13,711 nucleotides of DNA from Vicinamibacteria bacterium (GTDB lineage: Bacteria; Acidobacteriota; Vicinamibacteria; Vicinamibacterales; 2-12-FULL-66-21), in assembly GCA_025937075.1 (NCBI GenBank), contig JAICSD010000064.1:1-13711 (forward strand), in the 5' to 3' direction. The notes beneath the pieces are model-generated. The model saw only the letters and a list, made by a program, of their open reading frames with translations, made no database searches and was not told the DNA's origin. Shown piece by piece: positions 7,162 to 12,324 of the stretch (the stretch's first letter is position 1; each line of letters starts with the position of its first letter). The translations under genes were made by a program, and so were the position numbers.

Positions 7162-8094
7162 ATGCCGAGCGCTCCCGTTACGCCTGCCGATCTGCACGCC
7201 GTCTTCGCTGTTCCGCCGCTGCCCCGGAAGGCGGATGGGCGGCGCTCGCTCGACTTCGATGCGGCGGAGCGCATCGCGGCGCACATCCAGGACGGCGGCA
7301 TCACCCGGTACCTGTACGGCGGCAATGCGTTTCTCTACCACATCTCGCTCGCCGAATACGATCCGTTCCTCGACTGGCTCGCGTCCTTCCAGCAGCCCCG
7401 ATGGGCGATTCCTTCGCTCGGTCCATCATTCGGCCGCGCGATCGATCAGGCATGCATCCTCCGGCGCCACCAGTTCCGCTGCGCGATGCTGCTGCCGTGC
7501 GGCGACCCGCGCGACGCCGCCGGCATGGAAGCGGGCGCGCGAGAGATCGTGCAGACGTCCGGCGTCCCGCTCATCCTCTATCTCAAGAGCGAAAGCGCCT
7601 TCGGCTCGGATCCCGAACGAGGGCTCGATGTCGTCGGCCGCCTCATCGACGAGGGAATCGCCGTCGCGATCAAGTATGCGGTCGTCCGCGAGGATGCGTC
7701 GCGCGATCCATATCTCGCCAGTCTGCTCCGGCGTGTCGACAAGGACCGCATCATGTCAGGCATGGGCGAGCGGCCAGCGATCGTGCACCTGCGCGACACG
7801 GGACTGTCGGGATTGACCACGGGATCCGGCTGCATCGCGCCGCAGTTGTGTCAGGCGCTGTTCGACGCATGCTGCGGCAAGGACTGGAACCGCGCGGACG
7901 TGCTGAGGGCGGCGTTCATGCCGCTCGAGGATCTGCGTGACGCGTGGGGACCGGCGCGCGTGCTGCATCATGCGACCGAGCTGTCCGGGATAGCGCCGAC
8001 CGGACCGATTCCGCCGTACATCTCGACGCTCGAACCGCCGCAGCTCGAGCTCCTCGCGCCGGTTGCGCGAAGCTTGCGGGAGCGCACCCGTTGA
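7162..8094 (+). CDS. DapA/NAL superfamily (dihydrodipicolinate synthase-like) aldolase or dehydratase
   Basis: A 310-residue class I Schiff-base lyase of the DHDPS/N-acetylneuraminate lyase superfamily, of usual family length. The Schiff-base lysine is K171 in VAIKYAV and the catalytic tyrosine is Y140 in LILYLKSES. The pyruvate-carboxylate motif GTTGE of true DHDPS is replaced by GGNAF (53-57, in RYLYGGNAFLYH), so lysine synthesis is unlikely. The gene directly precedes, and overlaps by 4 nt, an IlvD/Edd sugar-acid dehydratase. I therefore infer action on a 2-keto-3-deoxy sugar acid, either aldol cleavage to pyruvate plus an aldehyde or a second dehydration as in L-2-keto-3-deoxyarabonate dehydratase. 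AGAAGGA lies 11 nt before ATG 7162. It is the first gene of the operon, divergent from the cupin. Superfamily certain; substrate open. Confidence 0.88.
   Translation: MPSAPVTPADLHAVFAVPPLPRKADGRRSLDFDAAERIAAHIQDGGITRYLYGGNAFLYHISLAEYDPFLDWLASFQQPRWAIPSLGPSFGRAIDQACILRRHQFRCAMLLPCGDPRDAAGMEAGAREIVQTSGVPLILYLKSESAFGSDPERGLDVVGRLIDEGIAVAIKYAVVREDASRDPYLASLLRRVDKDRIMSGMGERPAIVHLRDTGLSGLTTGSGCIAPQLCQALFDACCGKDWNRADVLRAAFMPLEDLRDAWGPARVLHHATELSGIAPTGPIPPYISTLEPPQLELLAPVARSLRERTR
8078..8082 (+). promoter_or_regulatory. Shine-Dalgarno GGGAG that supports the TTG start at 8091
   Basis: GGGAG lies 8 nt before TTG 8091. That TTG overlaps the aldolase stop as TTGA and places the family's N-terminal LRSHRWFG segment inside the protein. 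The next in-frame ATG (in RDDMRSF) would delete it. Confidence 0.65.
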
Positions 8095-9818
8095 AGCCGC
8101 GCCGCACCCCGGACGATCTGCGCAGCCATCGATGGTTCGGCCGCGACGACATGCGATCGTTCGGACATCGATCGCGTGCGAAGCAGGCCGGCTTCACCGC
8201 GGAGGACATCTCGGGCAAGCCGGTCATTGCGATTCTGAACACCTGGAGCGACGCCAACCCGTGCCACACGCACTTCCGGCTGCGCGCGGAGGACGTCAAG
8301 CGCGGCGTGTGGCAGGCGGGCGGCTTCCCGATGGAGATTCCGCTGCTCACGCTCGGCGAAACCTTCATGAAGCCGAGCACGATGCTCTACCGCAATCTGC
8401 TCGCGATGGACGCCGAAGAAGCGATTCGGGCGTACCCGGTGGACGGCGTCGTGCTGCTCGGCGGCTGCGACAAGACCGTGCCGGCGCTGTTGATGGGCGC
8501 GGCGAGCGCGAATCTCCCGGCCATCTTCGTCCCCGCCGGACCGATGCTGCGCGGCAACTGGCGGGGCCAGGTGCTCGGCTCCGGCAGCGATCTCTGGAAG
8601 TACTGGACCGAGCGGCGCGCGGGCAACCTGGACGAGTGCAGCTGGCGCGAGATGGAGGACGGGATCGCGCGCTCGTTCGGCACGTGCATGACGATGGGGA
8701 CGGCGTCGACGATGGCGGCTGCGGCTGAGGCGCTGGGGATGACGTTGCCCGGCGCGTCCTCGATTCCCGCGGCGGACTCCGCGCACCCGAGTATGGCCTC
8801 TGCCGCAGGGCGCCGGGCGGTCGAGATGGTCTGGGAAGATCTTCGCCCGCGCGAGATCCTCACGGACGCGGCGTTCGAAAACGCCGTGACCGCCACGATG
8901 GCGCTCGGTGGTTCGACGAACGCGATCATCCATCTCGTGGCGATGGCGGGCCGCGCAGGCGCCCGGCTGGATCTCGATCGCTTCGACGCGCTGTCGCGCC
9001 GCACACCATTCATTGCCAACATTCGTCCGTCCGGCGCGTTCCTGATGGAGGATTTCTTCTACGCGGGCGGATTGCCGGCCGCGCTCGATCGCCTGCGCGA
9101 CTTGCTGCACCCCGAGTGCGTCACCGTGAACGGCCGCGCGATCGGTGACAACATCAGGGGCGCGGCGGTGTGCAATGACGAGGTGATCGCGCCGCGCGAT
9201 CGGCCGCTCGGGCCCGAAGGCGGCGTCGCCGTGCTGCGGGGAAACCTCGCGCCCGACGGCGCGGTCATCAAGCACACCGCCGCGGAGCGGCGTCTCCTGC
9301 AGCACGCCGGACCGGCCATCGTCTTCCGGAACTACAACGATCTGGAGGCGCGGATCGACGATCCGTCGCTGCCGGTGACGCCCGATTCAGTTTTGGTATT
9401 GCAGGACGCGGGGCCTCTCGGAGGCCCCGGGATGCCCGAATGGGGGATGCTGCCGATCCCGAAGAAGATCCTCGCGCAGGGCGTCCGCGACATGGTGCGG
9501 ATCTCGGACGCGCGTATGAGCGGCACGAGCTACGGGACGTGCGTGCTCCACGTCGCGCCTGAGTCGTTCGTCGGCGGGCCGCTCGCGCTCGTGCGCGACG
9601 GCGACGTCATCGAGCTCGATGTGCCGGGTCGGCGCCTCACGCTGCGCGTGGACGACGATGAGCTCGCGCGACGCCGTGCGGCGTGGGCGCCGCGCGAGAT
9701 GCCCTATCCCCGCGGTTTCGGACGCATGTACGCGCACCACGTGACCCAGGCGAACCGCGGCTGCGACTTCGATTTCCTGGAGGGAACCCAGCCGATCGCG
9801 GATCCTGAGATCCATTGA
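8091..9818 (+). CDS. IlvD/Edd-family dehydratase, sugar-acid (aldonate) dehydratase type
   Basis: A 575-residue cytoplasmic Fe-S dehydratase of the IlvD/Edd family, close in length and motif spacing to L-arabinonate/D-xylonate dehydratases, which convert aldonates to 2-keto-3-deoxy acids. The three [2Fe-2S] cysteines are present: C58 (NPCHTHFR), C126 (GGCDKT) and C199 (GTCMTMGTAST). D127 and the likely carbamylated K128 follow the second Cys, and the catalytic serine is S477 in RISDARMSGTSYG. Other landmarks are GGSTNAIIHL, GNLAPDGAVIKHTAAE and GGPGMPEWGMLPIPKK. The start is TTG 8091, which overlaps the upstream stop (TTGA) behind GGGAG and retains LRSHRWFG. Pairing with a DapA-family lyase and a nearby lactonase points to sugar-acid breakdown rather than branched-chain amino-acid synthesis. 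The exact aldonate (arabonate, xylonate, fuconate, galactonate or other) is not decidable here. Confidence 0.93.
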   Translation: MKPRRTPDDLRSHRWFGRDDMRSFGHRSRAKQAGFTAEDISGKPVIAILNTWSDANPCHTHFRLRAEDVKRGVWQAGGFPMEIPLLTLGETFMKPSTMLYRNLLAMDAEEAIRAYPVDGVVLLGGCDKTVPALLMGAASANLPAIFVPAGPMLRGNWRGQVLGSGSDLWKYWTERRAGNLDECSWREMEDGIARSFGTCMTMGTASTMAAAAEALGMTLPGASSIPAADSAHPSMASAAGRRAVEMVWEDLRPREILTDAAFENAVTATMALGGSTNAIIHLVAMAGRAGARLDLDRFDALSRRTPFIANIRPSGAFLMEDFFYAGGLPAALDRLRDLLHPECVTVNGRAIGDNIRGAAVCNDEVIAPRDRPLGPEGGVAVLRGNLAPDGAVIKHTAAERRLLQHAGPAIVFRNYNDLEARIDDPSLPVTPDSVLVLQDAGPLGGPGMPEWGMLPIPKKILAQGVRDMVRISDARMSGTSYGTCVLHVAPESFVGGPLALVRDGDVIELDVPGRRLTLRVDDDELARRRAAWAPREMPYPRGFGRMYAHHVTQANRGCDFDFLEGTQPIADPEIH

Positions 9819-9820
9819 TC

Positions 9821-9878
9821 ACAGGAGATCAGGAGATCAGGACAACTGATTAATTCTCTTGATCTCCTGATCTCCTGT
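9821..9878. repeat. Perfect 19-bp inverted repeat built from AGGAGATC units (large hairpin)
   Basis: The left arm (9821-9839, ACAGGAGATCAGGAGATCA) is the exact reverse complement of the right arm (9860-9878), with a 20-nt AT-rich loop. Pairing extends slightly inward with one G-T. It lies 2 bp after the dehydratase stop, between convergent genes. A 19-bp stem would stop or stabilise transcripts from both sides, but no T-run follows it, so it is not a canonical intrinsic terminator. It could be a REP-like or mobile palindromic element. Confidence 0.85.
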
Positions 9879-9957
9879 TAACGACTCTCCTGTTAACGAC
9901 TCTTTATCTCCTGATCTCCTGTTAACGACTCTTGATCTCCTGGTCTCCTGTGAGCCC
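9856..9957. repeat. 29-nt tandem repeat block (CTCTTGATCTCCTGATCTCCTGTTAACGA type)
   Basis: Repeats begin at 9856, 9900 and 9929, and a 15-nt internal deletion copy occupies 9885-9899. The unit contains two GATCTCCT octamers followed by GTTAACGA. The copy at 9929-9957 decays at its end, 3 bp before the stop of the minus-strand lactonase gene. The block shares its octamers with the inverted repeat to the left. Direct repeats follow each other with no unique spacers, so this is not CRISPR. Confidence 0.85.
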
Positions 9958-9959
9958 GT

Positions 9960-11000
9960 TCAGAAGCCGTTTCCCTTCGCTTTCAGTTTGACGCGCATCA
10001 GATACATATCTGCCGTGATATAGAGCGAATGCCCGTCGTCGCCGAAGGCGCAATTGCTGGTGGCCTGGCCCGTCATGATCGTGCCCAGGTGCTTGCCTTG
10101 CGGCGAGATGATCAGCACGCCGCCCGGGCCCGTCGCAAAGAGGTTGCCTTCGCTGTCGATCTTCATCCCGTCGGGCAGCCCCTGGCGGCTCTTCGTCATG
10201 CTCGTGACGTCGAGCAGCACGCGGCTCACGCCAAGCGTGCCGTCCGGCTTCATGGTGAACACGCGCCAGATCGCCGCATCGGGATCCGACTGCGCCACGT
10301 ACAACAGCTTCTCGTCCGGTGAGAACGCCAGGCCGTTCGGACGCGTCATGTCCTTCGTGAGCAGCGTCACTTCTCCGCTGCGGCTGCGAAGGAAGAGGCC
10401 CGCGTACGGCAGCTCGCGCTTCGGGTCGTCCCACTGCTTCTCCATCCCGTATGCCGGGTCGGTGAAGTAGAGATCGCCGTTGCTCTTGAAGACCAGATCG
10501 TTCGGGCTGTTGAAGCGCTTGCCGTCGTACTTGTCCGCCAGGCTGATGTACTTCGGCTGGGGCGCCGATACGGGCGCGTCCATCTGCGCGATGCGGCGAT
10601 CGCCGTGCTGACACATCACCAGATGGCCGCTGCTGTCGATCGTCAGGCCGTTCGAGCCGATCTCGCCGCCTCGCGGCGGTCCGCTCGTGTAGCCGGCCGG
10701 CTTCAGGTACGGCGTCGCGCCTTCGCCCTGCTTCCATTTGTAAATGACGTTCTGCGGAATGTCCGAGAAGAGCAGGAACCCCCCGCTTTTCACCCAGACC
10801 GGGCCTTCGCTCCAATCGTAGCCCTCGCCGAGGACCTCGATCTTGGCGTCCGGAGCAATGAGGCGATCCAACGCAGGGTCGAGGCGCTCGATCTTGCGGT
10901 CGGTGGTCTGGGGCGGAGGCGTCTGGGTCATGGCGGAGAGGTGAAGCAGCGCGCCCGCGGCGAGCGCGCCGGTCAGGACGATGAATATCTTCTGCTGCAT
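9960..11000 (-). CDS. SMP-30/gluconolactonase/LRE-like family lactonase, exported
   Basis: A 346-residue six-bladed propeller lactonase that would hydrolyse an aldonolactone to its aldonate. Residues 1-25 look like a Sec signal peptide (MQQKIFIVLTGALAAGALLH), suggesting a periplasmic site. The divalent-metal ligands of the SMP-30 family can be placed at E65 (SEGPVW), N167 (SPNDLVF) and D277 (LPDGMKID), with N222 (RPNGLAFSPDE) as a further conserved Asn. SGPPRGGEIGSNGLTID (106-122) is typical of the gluconolactonase branch. ATG 11000 gives the signal peptide, but no Shine-Dalgarno precedes it; an 8-bp-arm palindrome occupies that place. The product of this reaction would suit the IlvD/Edd dehydratase encoded across the repeat block, although the two genes converge and are transcribed separately. 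Family firm; substrate inferred. Confidence 0.93.
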   Translation of the reverse strand: MQQKIFIVLTGALAAGALLHLSAMTQTPPPQTTDRKIERLDPALDRLIAPDAKIEVLGEGYDWSEGPVWVKSGGFLLFSDIPQNVIYKWKQGEGATPYLKPAGYTSGPPRGGEIGSNGLTIDSSGHLVMCQHGDRRIAQMDAPVSAPQPKYISLADKYDGKRFNSPNDLVFKSNGDLYFTDPAYGMEKQWDDPKRELPYAGLFLRSRSGEVTLLTKDMTRPNGLAFSPDEKLLYVAQSDPDAAIWRVFTMKPDGTLGVSRVLLDVTSMTKSRQGLPDGMKIDSEGNLFATGPGGVLIISPQGKHLGTIMTGQATSNCAFGDDGHSLYITADMYLMRVKLKAKGNGF

Positions 11001-11002
11001 GG

Positions 11003-11019
11003 GCCGGTATCATACCGGC
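11003..11019. promoter_or_regulatory. Perfect palindrome GCCGGTAT-C-ATACCGGC directly before the lactonase start
   Basis: Two 8-bp arms surround a single C, ending 2 bp before ATG 11000 of the minus-strand lactonase gene. In the mRNA this would be a GC-closed hairpin, though with too small a loop to form fully, at the ribosome-binding position. In DNA it is a good dimeric operator. Its TATCATA core also occurs in the 1594-1606 repeat near the GntR gene. Confidence 0.5.
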
Positions 11020-11105
11020 TTGTCCGCCGTAGCGCGACTCGGGATCGGCGGCCTGAGCTGCCGGCTGCGCAACCGCGGCGGCAGCGGACGATACACCTTG
11101 ATCAT
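11010..11105 (-). CDS. Possible 31-residue upstream ORF (leader peptide candidate)
   Basis: This small frame starts at ATG 11105 behind AAGGAA (11111-11116, 5 nt spacing) and ends with TGA inside the palindrome, 9 bp before the lactonase ATG. The peptide begins MIKVYRPLPPRLRSRQL and is basic and proline-rich. It resembles no family I know. The better Shine-Dalgarno here, against none at the lactonase start, makes translational coupling or leader-peptide control conceivable. It may equally be chance in GC-rich DNA. Confidence 0.2.
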   Translation of the reverse strand: MIKVYRPLPPRLRSRQLRPPIPSRATADKPV

Positions 11106-11171
11106 TGAGGTTCCTTGGTTGTAGAGGGCGTTATCCGCGCAAGCGCGCGGCGACGTTTGGATGCTGAGAGT

Positions 11172-11540
11172 TCATTCGCTCGCGCGCGCGCGAGACTCCA
11201 GCGCCATGATGCGGACCTCATGGTTGTCGAGCCGGCTCTTCATCGAGGCGTCAGTGACCGCTATTTCGTCGACCTTGTCGCGGCCGGCCACGATCGCTTC
11301 GTATGCGAGGCCCACCTTATGATCCACCGCTTCAATCTTGACGCTCAGGTGCGCCTTCAGATCCGCGAGCTGCTGGTCGATGCTTCCGAACCGATCTTCC
11401 ATCTTCGCGAACCGCTCGTCGACCTTTGCGAAGCGCTCGTCGACTTTCGCGAATCGCTCGTCGACCTTCGCGAATTGCTGATTCATCGAAGTGCCGAGCG
11501 CCGTGATCTTCTCCGCAATGCTCTCGAGGGTCTCGGCCAT
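11172..11540 (-). CDS. Hypothetical coiled-coil protein with FAKVDER heptad repeats
   Basis: A 122-residue soluble protein that I cannot assign to a functional family. It is almost entirely predicted helix. Residues 23-50 carry three exact FAKVDER heptads and a fourth variant (FAKMEDR), flanked by further heptad-like segments (SIDQQLADLKAHLSVKIEAV; SRLDNHEVRIMALE). No signal peptide or membrane segment is seen, so it probably forms a cytoplasmic oligomeric coiled coil. AAGGAG lies 10 nt before ATG 11540 and supports the start. An inverted repeat, GTCACG-AG-CGTGAC, lies just upstream. It does not fit the sugar-acid theme of the genes to its left. Similar short heptad proteins occur in many bacteria, often without known role. 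Confidence 0.7.
   Translation of the reverse strand: MAETLESIAEKITALGTSMNQQFAKVDERFAKVDERFAKVDERFAKMEDRFGSIDQQLADLKAHLSVKIEAVDHKVGLAYEAIVAGRDKVDEIAVTDASMKSRLDNHEVRIMALESRARASE
11392..11475. repeat. 21-bp in-frame tandem repeat encoding heptads
   Basis: Three near-identical 21-bp copies (11413-11433, 11434-11454, 11455-11475) and a diverged fourth (11392-11412) encode the FAKVDER/FAKMEDR heptads. Third-base differences between copies show that the repeat is not brand new, but the number of copies could vary between strains by slippage. Confidence 0.85.
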
Positions 11541-11568
11541 GGATCTCTCGCTCCTTCACTCTAACATC

Positions 11569-11582
11569 GTCACGAGCGTGAC
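11569..11582. promoter_or_regulatory. Inverted repeat GTCACG-AG-CGTGAC upstream of coiled-coil gene
   Basis: Six-bp perfect arms around AG lie 28 bp before the start of the minus-strand coiled-coil gene, beyond its Shine-Dalgarno. It could be an operator. There is no other support. Confidence 0.25.
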
Positions 11583-11710
11583 CGTTCCTTCAATGCCGAG
11601 CGCGTGCCGCAAGCCGATGGATCGCCAGCAACTCAGAAGACGCTGCTCCATCGTTCGGAACGCGCACGCAGCGTGCAGTTTCTGCTGTGTGACCGAGCGT
11701 GCGATGCAGC

Positions 11711-11887
11711 ATGAAGGCTCGCAAGACCGTGAAGAGGGAGAAGACAACGCAGCCGTCGGCCGCCAGTGCTCAACCACCGGAGGAGCGCGGAATCAATCTC
11801 GAGATTTCTGGGGCGGCCCTGATCCGGCAGGCAGGCGAGCGGAGTGCCTGGCACCAGCGAAACGCCGCGACCATGGCGGCGAGTTGA
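11711..11887 (+). CDS. Small hypothetical ORF, basic N-terminus (58 residues)
   Basis: I do not recognise this product. The frame from ATG 11711 encodes a Lys/Arg-rich start (MKARKTVKREKTTQPSAA) and then EERGINLEISGAALIRQAGE. A GTG at 11699 in the same frame is an alternative start. No clear Shine-Dalgarno is seen. Its stop overlaps the possible TTG start of the next frame in TTGA, the same junction used by the real dehydratase gene at 8091. The composition is less Arg/Ala-biased than that of shadow frames in this window. This may be a genuine small gene, the first half of a frameshifted longer gene, or noise. Confidence 0.35.
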   Translation: MKARKTVKREKTTQPSAASAQPPEERGINLEISGAALIRQAGERSAWHQRNAATMAAS

Positions 11888-12105
11888 AGGCTCTGTCAAA
11901 GGGGGCCGGCGCAGATTTGAGCCTGGCGGAGCAATGGAAATGGGAGGCGAGACGGACGGACCTCGCTCGCCAGATGCGTGGGCATGAGGAGTACGCACGC
12001 TTTCTTGACTTCGTAAAGCGGCGCGTCAGCCGCAGCCGGACGTATCGCGTCACACTGCAGGATCTGTCGCAGCTGGAGATCATGCCGAAGGGATCGTATT
12101 TGTAG
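11884..12105 (+). CDS. Small hypothetical ORF (up to 73 residues), possibly the second half of a broken gene
   Basis: The frame read from TTG 11884 gives LKALSKGAGADLSLAEQWKW, then EEYARFLDFVKRRVSRSRTY and an end of LEIMPKGSYL. It has a natural residue balance with aromatic and acidic residues, a helix-like core and a proper stop, unlike the shadow frames around it. The frame stays open further upstream but looks non-natural there. ATG 11970 (MRGHEEYAR) is an alternative start. It either follows the upstream ORF by stop-start coupling or is the remainder of the same gene after a frameshift near 11885. No known family is recognised. Confidence 0.4.
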   Translation: MKALSKGAGADLSLAEQWKWEARRTDLARQMRGHEEYARFLDFVKRRVSRSRTYRVTLQDLSQLEIMPKGSYL

Positions 12106-12193
12106 CGGCAGCGCCGGATCGGATAAGCCAAGGTCTCGTCTTGCACCTGCATCGCCGACCATGCGATCGTCATGGCCCAGGAACGGTGAAGAC

Positions 12194-12207
12194 GCACTCG
12201 CGAGTGC
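12194..12207. promoter_or_regulatory. Perfect 14-bp palindrome GCACTCGCGAGTGC
   Basis: A self-complementary sequence in the 219-bp gap (12106-12324) between the small ORFs and the convergent permease gene. I see no gene in this gap. With no loop and no T-run it is not a terminator. It could be a protein-binding site; a chance origin is also possible in CG-rich DNA. Confidence 0.3.
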
Positions 12208-12324
12208 TGCTGCCGCTGCTGTTGGTCGGACTGCGACGATTCCGGCGTTGCAGCAATCACATCCGCCGCCCGCCCGTGTCGCGGCCGGCAGCGTGGAAGG
12301 AAGCGCCGCGCTCCCCGATCCCCG

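Noticed and set aside
7968..9305. Minus-strand 445-codon frame opposite the IlvD/Edd gene
   Set aside because: It is rich in Arg/His/Ala with no domain and runs opposite a gene with all family residues in place; it is a shadow.
8091..9818. Dihydroxy-acid dehydratase IlvD for branched-chain amino-acid synthesis
   Set aside because: Motif spacing (C58, C126, C199), the NPCHTHFR segment and coupling to a DapA-family lyase fit the aldonate dehydratase branch better.
9821..9878. Canonical Rho-independent terminator
   Set aside because: The stem is long and perfect, but the loop is 20 nt and no T-run follows on either strand. It is kept as an inverted repeat only.
9856..9957. CRISPR array (29-nt direct repeats)
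   Set aside because: The repeats are contiguous with no unique spacers, and no cas genes are present.
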